In this document: in pieces, positions 40,663 through 50,567 of the stretch | Layout: each line of letters starts with the position of its first letter | Numbering within the stretch: the first letter of the stretch is position 1 | Origin: Seminavis robusta | Lineage: Eukaryota; Bacillariophyta; Bacillariophyceae; Naviculales; Naviculaceae | DNA length: 64,000 nt | Direction: 5' to 3' | NCBI GenBank assembly: GCA_903772945.1 | Contig: CAICTM010000216.1 | Coordinates: 26,067 to 90,066, forward strand | The notes under the pieces: model-generated | Told to the model about the DNA's origin: nothing | Seen by the model: the letters and a program-made list of their open reading frames with translations, nothing else | The model's database searches: none | Made by a program: the position numbers and the translations under genes

Positions 40663-41625
40663 CTAGTAACAACAAACCATTCCACAAAAGGTAGGGACAT
40701 CTTCGCCTCCTTGTTCCTGAGTGGCAATTTCTTCAGCCTCTCTGACGAAGGATTCTTTTAGCCGTTCCAAGAGAAGCACATCTTGGACGGCTTCTTGCAC
40801 CAGCCCACTGACAACTCGTTCCTGTGGCGACGACGTGGAAACTGCAGTCTCACCAAAACTGGTAGAGGCAGCAGCAGAAGTACCCAACACTTCAAAGGCG
40901 GTGTCAAAGCACTGAACTCCAAATAGTCGTTTGCGTTGCCGCAACCACGTCGCGAAAATGGCATTATCACCATGAGACGGTTCTCTCCCCACTTTGCCAC
41001 GACCACGACCTCGCCATTTCTTCTTCTTCTTGGAGGAGGAGGAACTCTTAGCGTTGTTGTTATTATTGTCACTGCTGTCGCCTAGTTGTTGCTGAATTTG
41101 TTGCAGTTCCGTGTAAGTTTCAATCTCCTCCTTGACAGCCAGCCATTGCTTGTGAAAGGAAGCAAGAGCGGTGTCTGGTTCCATTGGCAACTCCGATTTC
41201 TCATATTCCTCCAATATGTAGTACAGGTCTAATCCAAACTCTTCCTGTCGAGCCCTAATCTCTTGGTCTACGTCCCAACACCTTTGTTTAATGTCGGCTG
41301 TGGGAGACATGTCTGCCACCACCACTCCCGGTATCGGCGGTGCGGGGGGTTCCAACGGCTCTGGCTTTTGCTTTTCTTCTGCCACCCACTTGTCAGCATT
41401 CGCCACCTTTCGTTTCTTCCGTCTCGTAGTGGGTCGACAGAGAAGGCGCATTGTCGGTCGGTCCTTTGTTTGGCTGCCCTTATGACACAACTCTATTGCG
41501 TTTTTAGGTTTTGACGCAATGTGCTTTTGATTATTCGGTAGAGGGGAAAAGGCACCCAAGAGCACCTCGAAATGAGGATAACGCTGGCGATCTTTTCGGC
41601 CAGTTTTATGCTGAAACGACGACAT
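40663..41625 (-). CDS. basic low-complexity protein of unknown function
   Basis: A 320-residue frame starts at the ATG at 41625; a later ATG at 41451 (MRLLCRPTTRRKKRKV) is also possible. Visible parts are a basic patch TTRRKKRK, a Pro-rich linker (EPLEPPAPPIPG), and a helical segment with DVDQEIRARQEEFGLDLYYI. An Asn/Ser run leads into SSKKKKKWRGRGRGKVGR, which looks like a nuclear or RNA-binding basic region, and a helical tail ends in FCGMVCCY. I recognise no family. The ordered segments and lack of stops support a real gene, probably nuclear. Confidence 0.5.
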   Translation of the reverse strand: MSSFQHKTGRKDRQRYPHFEVLLGAFSPLPNNQKHIASKPKNAIELCHKGSQTKDRPTMRLLCRPTTRRKKRKVANADKWVAEEKQKPEPLEPPAPPIPGVVVADMSPTADIKQRCWDVDQEIRARQEEFGLDLYYILEEYEKSELPMEPDTALASFHKQWLAVKEEIETYTELQQIQQQLGDSSDNNNNNAKSSSSSKKKKKWRGRGRGKVGREPSHGDNAIFATWLRQRKRLFGVQCFDTAFEVLGTSAAASTSFGETAVSTSSPQERVVSGLVQEAVQDVLLLERLKESFVREAEEIATQEQGGEDVPTFCGMVCCY

Positions 41626-41843
41626 GGTGTCCGTTGCTGCGCGTTGTTGCTCATTGTGCGCACCTTGACTTTTGACTCCCGCACCTGGAAGCATGTCCGT
41701 GCTCCTTTCCTGAGCGAGTATCACGAAAGTGTGTCACGGAAGTGGTATCGAACATTTTGTTGCACTCACATCACCACTCTTCTGTTGAACTTCCCACCCT
41801 CTTCTGTTCCCCTCTGTTTTAAAAAGAAGTCTAAAAACAAATT

Positions 41844-42275
41844 ATGAGTGAAGATTTGGTGGAGTATCCTGTCAGGTGCCACTGCGGTGCCGTCAGTGGA
41901 CGCTTCAAGTACAAGCCTGGGAAAGTAATAGCATGGGACTGCAATTGTTCGGACTGCAACATGAGGAAGAATACGCATGTGGTGGTTCCAGAGCACAACT
42001 TTTGGCTCACCATGGATTGTCCGCTGGAGGAAGCTACCATTTTGTATCTGTGGGGCACGAAAACGGCCATTCGAAGATTCTGCAAGACCTGTGGAGTACT
42101 ACCTTGGTACAGGCCCCGGTCCAACCCCGATGGCGTTGCCATTACAATGCATTGTGTGGACTGGACCGATGGAGGAACAAGAGAAGCCCCCGAGCTTGAG
42201 ATCAAGACATTTGACGGAGTGAATTGGGAAGAGACAATCAAGAGTTCTTCCATCAAACAGGAATCCAAAGTCTGA
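41844..42275 (+). CDS. CENP-V/GFA-domain protein
   Basis: This single-exon gene encodes 143 residues. It matches the glutathione-dependent formaldehyde-activating enzyme fold (GFA, also in CENP-V). RCHCGAVSGRF gives Cys12 and Cys14, WDCNCSDCNMRKN gives Cys33, 35 and 38, and RRFCKTCGVLPWYR gives Cys80 and 83. Late in the protein, TMHCVDWTDG matches the usual closing strand of the fold. These cysteines bind the two zinc ions of the family. Many members have no proven enzymatic role, so the call is to the fold. The protein is small, soluble and has no targeting signal. Confidence 0.85.
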   Translation: MSEDLVEYPVRCHCGAVSGRFKYKPGKVIAWDCNCSDCNMRKNTHVVVPEHNFWLTMDCPLEEATILYLWGTKTAIRRFCKTCGVLPWYRPRSNPDGVAITMHCVDWTDGGTREAPELEIKTFDGVNWEETIKSSSIKQESKV

Positions 42276-42579
42276 TTCCATTCCTTTGCTTGAAGTTTGA
42301 CTAAAGCGACACATCTTCTGTTCCTCTGTTTTTCAAAATTAGTTTTGCTGCAACTCTATTGGTGCCTTCCCCTCATTACAGTGCATTTTGTGAATATGCA
42401 AGCTTTACTAGCACACCTACATGGCACCTGGACTGAAACAAACAGGGACAGGGTACTCTTCTCAGTTTCATACTCCTATCATACCTGACACGACCCAAGT
42501 TTTCTACTAGCTAGACTGAAGGATCATTGGACACGGTATTTATTCTATCCCTCCTATTTATGCTTGGGCATTGCTCCTA

Positions 42580-43809
42580 CTATGCACCTGATAATGATAA
42601 GGTTTGTGGTTTCTCTTTCCTAACAACGTTCCGTTGCAACACTCCCAGTAACTTGGAGTATCCTCCCCCCGATTCCAGAAACCCATCGGCTTGCGCCGCA
42701 AATACCATGTCGGCATCGGGCGACTGTCCCAGACGCAACGTCACTGTGACATGGGGCCAAATGGTTTGAATGTACCCTTGGAGTGCACGCGCATACAAAC
42801 AACTCTTGTGGCATGTGCGAAATGGTTCCGGCAAGATGAAATCGCCCCGATGGGCACTTCCCATGAGGACCACATGCGTGTAGTTTTGTTGTAGGAGTTG
42901 TGTGGTATAATACGACAGTGGTCGCACATAGGCATTGTAGGGTTCCTTAAAAGGTGGGTATTCGGGATGTTCCCACGGATTGCTGCAACAGCCCTTTTGC
43001 GTTTTGGATTTTCGTCTCCAATAGTATCGTTGTTCTTGGAGTAGTTCGGAGACGGAATCGGCAGCGGCCGAATCAATGACATCGCCCAGTCGAAGATGAA
43101 TCAGGAGCGTGTTGGGTGGTGGTGAATTGTCATGATGATTGTCATTGTTGTTTTGGTGTGACAGTCGTTCCTGGACGACATGTGTGAGAATTTTATATTT
43201 CTGAGCTTTGTAAATGGCCGGGTCGGACATGTCAAAATTTTGCGTGGCATAGTTGTAGAATTCTTCCATGATGCTCCCTTGTTTTTTGTAATTTTGATGC
43301 CATTTGTCTCCTCCCCACGCCTGGACTCGTTTGAAAAAGTCTCCAAAATTGTAATGATCCCATTCGTGCGGAGGATAGAATTTCTCCATTTCCTCAACAG
43401 AGCACAGGTTTTGATTTTTGTTGTTCTCCACCCAATAGACCAGAGCATCAATCGCCGTATGGGACCAGTTGCAGTGGGATAAAAAGGGGGATGTAGCAGT
43501 GTCATGAGAAGAAGAAGAAGGCGTGGTGATAGGTGTGGTGGTGGTGGTTTGATTACAGAATAGATCGTCGCAGCGACACTCCTTCCATTCGTCTTGATGG
43601 TCCATTCTTGCATTCTTATTATTGACATGTTGCTGAGACGAATATTCCAGGACACTGAGAAACATGCTGTGGCACTGCTCGGGACAGCTTTTGGTTATGT
43701 TTAGAGCCAGTCCTCGTGGAGAAAACGACGCCAAATGTTTTTGGGTCCACAGAAATTCTCTGACAATCACCACAATGGCAAACGCATAGACAAAGTACAA
43801 CTTTCTCAT
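42580..43809 (-). CDS. fucosyltransferase-like type II membrane protein
   Basis: This single-exon gene of 409 residues starts at ATG 43809. Residues about 4-17 form a signal anchor (LYFVYAFAIVVIVREF), giving a type II Golgi topology. The lumenal stem is Thr/Ser-rich with sequons such as NQT and NWS. The catalytic-like part has HLRLGDVID, the donor-site motif typical of GT-B fucosyltransferases (alpha-1,6 and O-fucosyl types). Near the C-terminus, DADMVFAAQADGFLESGGGY and SKLLGVLQRN match the family's last conserved block. The role would be transfer of fucose or a related sugar in glycan building. The assignment is by motif only; donor and acceptor are unknown. Confidence 0.65.
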   Translation of the reverse strand: MRKLYFVYAFAIVVIVREFLWTQKHLASFSPRGLALNITKSCPEQCHSMFLSVLEYSSQQHVNNKNARMDHQDEWKECRCDDLFCNQTTTTTPITTPSSSSHDTATSPFLSHCNWSHTAIDALVYWVENNKNQNLCSVEEMEKFYPPHEWDHYNFGDFFKRVQAWGGDKWHQNYKKQGSIMEEFYNYATQNFDMSDPAIYKAQKYKILTHVVQERLSHQNNNDNHHDNSPPPNTLLIHLRLGDVIDSAAADSVSELLQEQRYYWRRKSKTQKGCCSNPWEHPEYPPFKEPYNAYVRPLSYYTTQLLQQNYTHVVLMGSAHRGDFILPEPFRTCHKSCLYARALQGYIQTIWPHVTVTLRLGQSPDADMVFAAQADGFLESGGGYSKLLGVLQRNVVRKEKPQTLSLSGA

Positions 43810-44333
43810 GTGGCTTGCTCTTCTTTGGTTCCTGCTATCGTCGTAGCACTCGTGTTACCGTCGAAGCTTCATCGTCGTTGTCCTCTTTGTACCGGTATCC
43901 AACCTTTCATGTGTGGATGGTGGCTGCACGTTGGTTGTTGTTTCCTTGACAGCTGCATCACTTTTACTTCGTCAGCGCGGATCCTCTTGGATCGCCTCGC
44001 CCGTTCAACACTCAGTTGCTGAGTTGCTGAAGGGAAGGAGAGAAATAACTGGCAAGATGGTACTTAACAATAGAACGTGGGAATGACTGTCATGTATTTT
44101 CGTGAAGGGTCATACTTACTTAACTAAAATATTTTTCGTAAGCCGCAGCGTGTCTCAAGGATTAACAAACACGGTCATTACTGACGTGACTTCAACGCAT
44201 TGCTGGATCGATAAAACCGCCATGCACCACACCACCACACCATACCAACAAAAAGCCTGGCAGTTGCAGTCAGTTTAGACGACGAACGCTTGCAACAACA
44301 ACCACCAAACAAACAACCACAACAATAACAACC
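43810..44333. other. divergent promoter region
   Basis: The stretch lies between the fucosyltransferase-like gene and the Ser/Arg-rich gene. No motif was recognised with confidence. Confidence 0.4.
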
Positions 44334-46286
44334 ATGGACACATCGAGTGTGGTAACCTCGTCTGCCGTGAGCGTGACCCGTTCCGAGGCTCCCTCTATAT
44401 CTATTTCGGTTGCTCAGAGTGAACCAGGAGCTCTCATTGATCGCAGCAGTCGTCGAAGTACCGAACGAAGACGGCGTCGGACTACCTTGAAAAAGAGTTT
44501 GAGCACTACCTCGTTGGATGATGGAGAAGAAATTGTTGGCAACAACAAAATGAGTAATGGGAGCAGCAACAGTAACAAAAAGAGACTTTCCTCCCGCAAT
44601 AGCTCTGCTATGGGAAGTAGTAGCAGTCGCCGCACTGGTTTGAAGAAAAGTCAAAGTCTGTCGTCGATGCAAGCCGCCATGCATTCGAGCAGCCGGATGC
44701 ACGGTGGCATGCAAAAATCACGTTCGCGACGACAATTGCAGGGCAGCAGTACGGCACTGATGTTGAGTGCCAGTGCCCGTGATACACCGGAAGGAGCCGG
44801 ACGACGATCCAGTCGACGCACTACTACCACAGAAGAACAACAACCTTCCAAGCGAAAAAGTTCGAGTCAACGACGAAAAAGTTCCGACGATGCCGTAGAT
44901 TCGTCTCGTCGACGTCGATCGCGCAGTCGAAATGGACGCCGTCGTTCCTCCGTGACACGCAAACGCAACAATACCACTGGAGAATTGAAAACCAAACGCA
45001 ACAGTGCTAGCAGTAATTCCGATGGCGCCGCTGCCAAGAGCAGTAGTAAACGACCGTCTTCTTCCAAGTCAACCACAACGACTACGTCTACTGCTAGTAG
45101 TTCTGGTGGTGGTGACCTAAAGGCACAATCCCAACATGGCAGCGGCAGTCGACGTCGATCCAATCGTGATGGAGACATCAAGGCCAAATCCTATCATGCA
45201 TCATCATCGTCTCGGCCTCGATCTGCATCGGCCACGAGACGCAAATCGTCCAGCACGGCCAAAAAGAGAATTTCGTCATCCGCTCGCAATAACAATACCA
45301 ATCCACCCCCCAAACAACAAGATCGACACTCCATGATGGCCATGTCGGAAGTGACTCATCGGACACGTTTGTCGCCGTCACCACGAGCATCGGCACCCCC
45401 AGCATCCTTTCATCAATCCATCAATTTTTTGAACAACGAGCCACAACAACATTCCCGTCTTTCGCGACGCGAAATGGTCAAACGACAATCTGCCCGGAAC
45501 ATGCATCAATCCATGTCGGTACTCGATGCTTCTTCGTCCACGAATACTACGAGACGCCGTCGTCGTGCCGATCCAAATTCCGCCTCGTCCAGTGTTTTGC
45601 AAATGAGTGTATCAGGCGGAGGCATGGACGAATCGCTGCAACTACATAATGTCATGGAGGATTCCTTGGCCATGAGTCCCGACAATTCGGGCCGCTTGGA
45701 CGACGATGATGACAACAGTGACAATGACAATAATAGTGACAGTGACGACAAGCCCAAACGAAAAAAGAGCATTTACGGATTGGGCATTTTATCAGCCGCC
45801 AATTTGGACAAACAACCCAAAAAATCGTTTCTTGGTGCAAGCAGCAGTAAATTCAAAACAACAAGCACAACATCCCCCAGTGTCTCGCCGTCTCCCGGAC
45901 CCATTGTCAAGGTCCAATTTATTCAATCCGGTGGCAAGGTCATTCCTGTGACACAAGCTGCTGCCGCCACCAGTCCTTCCGGTAGTGCCGATCCAACCAG
46001 TACACCCAAAAAGGCCAAGAAAAAATTAACGTCCTTATTGGCGGGCCTGACCAAAGGTCCCAAAAGCAGCAGCAAGAATCGAACCGTCGCGTCCAAATAT
46101 CAAACATTTGATGATGACGAATTTGGAGGAGGATTTGATGTCACGGACGAAGAATTGGAAGATTCTTGTTTGGATGAAGATGATGATATCATTAGTTCCG
46201 CCGGCGAATCCACAATGTCCCGGGCGACCAGCAGTCAAGGAAGTTGGGATGGAGTCGATGCCGCCATTCCCGTGTTGCAATTATAA
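44334..46286 (+). CDS. large Ser/Arg-rich, mostly disordered protein
   Basis: This single-exon gene of 650 residues starts at ACCATGG. It is low-complexity throughout: Ser-Arg and Ser-Ser runs (SSRRSTERRRRRTTLKKS, KRKSSSQRRKSSDD), basic clusters (RRRRSRSRNGRRRSS), and an acidic Asp/Asn run (LDDDDDNSDNDNNSDSDD). A short more ordered stretch, KSIYGLGILSAANLDKQP, follows, then PIVKVQFIQSGGKVIPVTQ. An acidic C-terminus completes it. The many RxxS and SP-like sites suggest heavy phosphorylation, and the basic clusters suggest nuclear location. It could be an RS-type splicing-associated or a cytoskeletal-scaffold protein; no domain supports either. Despite the low complexity the frame is uninterrupted over 1.95 kb, so it is a real gene. 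Confidence 0.7.
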   Translation: MDTSSVVTSSAVSVTRSEAPSISISVAQSEPGALIDRSSRRSTERRRRRTTLKKSLSTTSLDDGEEIVGNNKMSNGSSNSNKKRLSSRNSSAMGSSSSRRTGLKKSQSLSSMQAAMHSSSRMHGGMQKSRSRRQLQGSSTALMLSASARDTPEGAGRRSSRRTTTTEEQQPSKRKSSSQRRKSSDDAVDSSRRRRSRSRNGRRRSSVTRKRNNTTGELKTKRNSASSNSDGAAAKSSSKRPSSSKSTTTTTSTASSSGGGDLKAQSQHGSGSRRRSNRDGDIKAKSYHASSSSRPRSASATRRKSSSTAKKRISSSARNNNTNPPPKQQDRHSMMAMSEVTHRTRLSPSPRASAPPASFHQSINFLNNEPQQHSRLSRREMVKRQSARNMHQSMSVLDASSSTNTTRRRRRADPNSASSSVLQMSVSGGGMDESLQLHNVMEDSLAMSPDNSGRLDDDDDNSDNDNNSDSDDKPKRKKSIYGLGILSAANLDKQPKKSFLGASSSKFKTTSTTSPSVSPSPGPIVKVQFIQSGGKVIPVTQAAAATSPSGSADPTSTPKKAKKKLTSLLAGLTKGPKSSSKNRTVASKYQTFDDDEFGGGFDVTDEELEDSCLDEDDDIISSAGESTMSRATSSQGSWDGVDAAIPVLQL

Positions 46287-46993
46287 ACAAACAAAAAAGA
46301 AAAACAAGAGCAGCCAAGTGTACCGTACAGGACAAGAGAACCGGCAAGGACAGCAACGAAACGACAAAAGAGGAGAAACCTTTCGGTTGGACCGAAATAA
46401 TCGACCAACAGTGACGATGCCCTGACGACAAATAAATGCCAGAAAGTCTGAGTGACTCAGTCCAATTTGCAGTGAAGATCTCTTGTTGCAGCTCGGAGAG
46501 ACGCGGAGAGGAAACAAATGCAATTCGAGCGGAAACCCTGAACGAGTGCTCCGACCGTTCTCTCTCGCGCTTGGCTTAGGTACAACTCTATTGTATGTAT
46601 ATTAGCACGAACCATTCGAAAAAAGATCAGGCACTGCGTGCACGGAAGGTTGGATTCAATCATTCAGTACGGTACACGTTTGCTATTATCGAGGCATCGG
46701 AAAGAGGAAGTCGCGACTCTCAAATTAAATTTTCTTGGGTGGAGGTGCGAAAATCAAAATCGTGCCGTTTCCAATTTCGTTTCGAAAAACGACCTCGATA
46801 CAAACGCACCCCCCTGAGTACCACCGACTACCTTGTCTGCTGACGTCCATGATCGTCAAGAAAACGAAAGTGAACACAGATGGTTTCACCGAATCTGCGT
46901 CGAGGTCGATGGTGCTTGCTGCTGTCATAATTCGCAGTCCGTGATCTTATTCAAGAACTCAGCAGTCCCCCTTCTTTCAAACAAAGCAAAGCC
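46287..46993. other. intergenic, no gene seen
   Basis: The stretch holds the 3' flank of the Ser/Arg-rich gene and the promoter of the second MYND gene. Nothing else is recognised. Confidence 0.4.
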
Positions 46994-47965
46994 ATGACGA
47001 CCAAGAAGCACGCCGACAAGAAGCCAAAGATGCGCCGATTTAAAGCCAGCAATCTCCACATGGTGTTGCCTGAAGACACCATCAAAGGGCTCAAAGAAGG
47101 AACCATTGATGTAAAGGACGTGGCTGCGGCTCTTGGTGCCAAGCAACTTGATGACAATTCGACGACAAAATTAACAGGCATTCTTAACCACTGGCACCGC
47201 GCAGTTGCAACTGGGCTTGCAAAGATGGCATTTGGTGTTCCACCTGGGAATAGTGCCTCAGACCACAGCATCAGCATTGCCATTGTAAAACTTGCAACTG
47301 ACCTTTTATCAGGCTTGCAAATGATCTACCGCTCATTGAGTGCAGTGGAAGGACTCCCATTCGATGACTTGGACTATTGGCTGGTGAAGATCTTCCAGCA
47401 GGAGCATGACCGTTTGCTTTTGAATTTGACTGGTGAGATTATCAATATCACTGGGCACCCTCCGGCATACCATTCACCTGCCTTCAACACATCATTGGAC
47501 CACTTTGGCTCTATCTACAATGGCTTCCATGGACCCCCTCCTAAACATTTGCATGGTGAACTGCAGGCTGGCCTCCACCATTATCACCAGGCGCAGTTCG
47601 CCTGTGGAGGGGTTGCATTTGGCGATGACCTTGCCCAGACCACATGCTGGGAATGTGGTGTTGACAACCAGGATGTTTTCAAGTGCTCAGGCTGTGATGC
47701 TGCAAGGTACTGTGGTTCGGAGTGCCAGAAGAAGAGCTGGATAGAAGGACACAAAAGCAGGTGCAAAATGTTGCAGAAGCAATACCAGGTTTTACGGACA
47801 AATGAAAAGGTCATCACCAAAGCCTTGAAGGCAGGTTCCATTACTCCATCATCCACAATTGCACCAAATCCACATATTGACATGGCCATCCTCCTCCCTG
47901 GTACCGGTACCGTAAAAGTATATCCCAGAACTGAGAGAAATACTGAGAGCCTGTACCTGTGGTAG
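46994..47965 (+). CDS. MYND zinc-finger protein, truncated paralogue
   Basis: This single-exon gene of 323 residues is a clear paralogue of the 506-residue protein at 35-37 kb. The two share the N-terminus (KASNLHMVLPEDTIKGLKEG against KANNLYKVLSDETIRGIKQG), the central helical region (FQQEHDRLLLNL), and the MYND finger CWECGVDNQDVFKCSGC (residues 218 on, with ARYCGSECQKKSWIEGH). Similarity continues to about residue 296 (NPHIDM), then stops abruptly. The last 27 residues are encoded by DNA that starts with a GGTACCGGTACCG palindrome and has no counterpart in the longer copy, so about 210 C-terminal residues are missing. It may still be functional as a shorter protein, or be decaying. Confidence 0.7.
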   Translation: MTTKKHADKKPKMRRFKASNLHMVLPEDTIKGLKEGTIDVKDVAAALGAKQLDDNSTTKLTGILNHWHRAVATGLAKMAFGVPPGNSASDHSISIAIVKLATDLLSGLQMIYRSLSAVEGLPFDDLDYWLVKIFQQEHDRLLLNLTGEIINITGHPPAYHSPAFNTSLDHFGSIYNGFHGPPPKHLHGELQAGLHHYHQAQFACGGVAFGDDLAQTTCWECGVDNQDVFKCSGCDAARYCGSECQKKSWIEGHKSRCKMLQKQYQVLRTNEKVITKALKAGSITPSSTIAPNPHIDMAILLPGTGTVKVYPRTERNTESLYLW

Positions 47966-48358
47966 TGGATCCTACAGGACGTATTGATCAAGGTATCCAA
48001 CACCAGGCGACACCTGGTGTATGCTGGTTGATCGTTCGTTCATTCATACCAGTGAGCGAACGAAACGTCACGTCCTCGCACATAAGAAAAATGAGGCTCG
48101 CACCTCTACTACTCACCGTTAAGATAACGTCGCACCTCTATTATCTCGAAAACTCGAAAAAGCAAAGTCCTCGCTCGCTACTACTAGCTACTACCAGTGC
48201 TAGCTAGCTAGAGAGAGTACGTTCGAAAAGCACAAGTCCACGAAATCGCTACCGGCACGAAAAAGCACAAGTCCACGAAAACGAAAAAGATCAAGTCCAT
48301 GCATGTAACAAACTCACTATAAGGCATGGCTACCATGCTGATTAAACTAAGGTCAACT
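47966..48358. other. intergenic with hairpin and short tandem repeats
   Basis: No gene. An 8-bp-stem hairpin (ACACCAGG-CGACA-CCTGGTGT) lies at 48000-48020, followed by CTAGCTAGCTAG near 48200 and the repeat listed next. Confidence 0.5.
48224..48302. repeat. three imperfect copies of a ~23-bp repeat
   Basis: The unit CGAAAAAGCACAAGTCCACG occurs at about 48224, 48258 and 48282. The third copy is diverged (GATCAAGTCCATG). It lies just beyond the 3' end of the Crypton remnant. Confidence 0.75.
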
Positions 48359-50567
48359 TTACTGAGCACGAACAATGCAAAGATCCTCATGCAGACTGCC
48401 CATAATGGTGTCCTGCTTGATGGCAGCAGTAATATTCAAAACACTTCCTTTGTAATGCTCCTCAATCTTGGAGATGACCCAAGCTGGCATTGACAAGTGT
48501 AGCCATGAGAGTCCAGAGTGGCTTCCTCCTGGATAGGTTGACTTGCAAGCCCTGATATCATCACAGTGAAGTTCTTGGCTGGCTTGTTGCCACCAATACC
48601 ATGCATCCACTCTTGCCAAGCAGAGCCAACAGTTCTGTACTTGGCTAGCTTGGCAGGCCTACTATCAGCAGGGTGGTGGCCACAGCTTGTCTGTACCTAG
48701 GCTAGTCTGGCCATTCCGGCGAGTCCTTTCCACAGTCAACCATTTCTAAAAAGATTACATCTACCTGATCAGGTGTTGCCATCCTTGGAGGCTGAACAGA
48801 AATCCTAAAAAGAATACAAAAATACATAGTTAGCAGCAGTAATAGCATAGTTGCAATAGCCAACAGCCACAAGTCCACACTTACCTGCAAATATTTCCAT
48901 TGATTTTCGTCAGCTCCGCGCCAAGCCAGTCTCCAACCAACCTTCAAAGCAGCAGCCGAACTTCGCGGGTCCTACCTTCTCGCATGAGCTGCTGGAGTGG
49001 TTGTGCTGCGCAATAATCCTTGTCAGAATCTCTTCGTTCGTTCTTACCTGTTGTTGCGTTTGATAGCCGTCACCTGCCGAACTGATTGGCAACTTGACGA
49101 GTGTTGCCTGGCCGGTCGTTCCCGTAGTGCCGCCAGTCGTAGTGCCCCAGCCGTGCCACCGCCACCTCCCGTATCCATCGGCTGATTTCGTTGATGTGGA
49201 GCTTGGTGTTGTGCGTCCAAATAGAGAGAGCACTTTCACCACAGGGTTGACGCCAACAGGAACATCGCCTTGATGCGCTCGTACGCATCTGGATCCTAAC
49301 ACGAACGGGAGGTCCATCCTCTCCTCCCAAGATTCGTCAAGAGCAGCCCACAAAAGAGGCAAAGCCAAGTGAAGCGAAATGTCGTTGACACCGTCGTAAA
49401 AGGCGTGTGTCCTTGGCACCACATGCTCAATCAACCAGTCGGAGTCACTCTCTTGGCATCCGGGTGTAGCTTGTAGGCAATAGGAGCCCCATGCAAAGCT
49501 TTTCGGCAACACGAGCGTCGATCCAGGGCTGTCAGGCGAAATGTAGGCATCAACAACCCGTCCAGATAAGCGAGCTTCCAGCGACCTCGAATGTCAACTT
49601 CGTCAGCAGTAGCACCCATCCCCTTGCCAGAGTTGCAGCAAACTTCGAATGCTGTGACTCCCAAGAACACCAGCAATGAGGAGCGCCACGGCCAGAAATG
49701 GAGCCGACAAAAAGACAGCCTTAGAATGTGCGGTAGGCTGCGTTGCAGTGCTGGGAGCCAACTTAGGATCGCTTTCGGGAGTAAAAGGAATGCATCTTCC
49801 CGACCAGCGGCGCATACCCGTAGTTGAAGGACGCCTCCATGTAATTCGCCAATCGAGCATAGCACAAAAGTCGGTATCCATCGACCCAAGAATGATTTGG
49901 TCAGGGCATTGTCGTTCTTCCGAAATATTCTTGAACCAATGCCCTTGCAACTGAGCGCAAAAGGAAGTCTGGATGCGGCTTGTAGTCGGAATACTTCAAC
50001 TTGGAGATGTCGTCCGTCCTGGTGATGAGATGGACTTGCTGCTCAACATGCAGGCTGTACGGATGGTCATTCAAAGCTCCCTTTGCGTAGAGTTCATGGA
50101 CCACCTTGCGATACTCAGTTTCCGTCAAATCCCTGGTGGCACAGGACTTCTTGCCGCGGTGTTGAGTCTCCGCTTTCTTGACTTCCTTGACCACTTCGTT
50201 AACAGGATCGGACTTGGTTGGATTGCCGAGGTTCCATTCCATGTGGACCTTTGATGGGCATGTAAAAGGAAATAGCCTTCTGTCTTGCTCAAGAGTAGAG
50301 AGCGGCAAGTTGGATTCTGCTCGAGGTCTTTGAAGTCAACATCGTCGTACCATACGCACGCCATTTCAAGTAGTCGGCAACGTGGTGTGGTGGATGCCGG
50401 CCAAAGCACTAGGTGGAAGCGAGCCGCCTTGGTGTATGTCTCTTGTGCAGCCAGCTCATGAATTGACGAAGAGACGATGGTAATCCGGTTGTACTTGGGC
50501 TGTCCGTGGGTGCTTCAGGCAAATCCGGCACGTCCTCCAACCCAAAGGCTGCTCCAGCATTGGCCAT
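48359..50567 (-). mobile_element. decayed Crypton-like element (tyrosine recombinase + GCR1-like domain)
   Basis: Read on the minus strand from an ATG at 50567, fragments in shifting frames follow the order of a Crypton protein. An N-terminal part ends in a fragment reading VADYLKWRAYGTTML. Next come RGKKSCATRDLTETEYRKV and HELYAKGALNDHPY, then HLITRTDDISKLK (core-binding part of a tyrosine recombinase). Further on are ISEERQCPDQIILGSMDTDF, a diverged GSHSIR, and ADEVDIRGRWK with LLMPTFRL and IEHVVPRTHAF in the catalytic part. At 48359-48650 a frame-broken block reads AWQEWMHGIGGNKPAKNFT and KIEEHYKGSVLNITAAI, matching the GCR1_C-type DNA-binding domain that Cryptons carry. At least four frame changes and several stops mean it is dead. 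No terminal repeats are seen, as expected for Cryptons. Confidence 0.7.

Noticed and set aside
48000-48020. Hairpin ACACCAGG...CCTGGTGT as a transcription terminator
   Set aside because: Eukaryotic mRNA genes do not use such terminators, and no T run follows; noted only as a palindrome.
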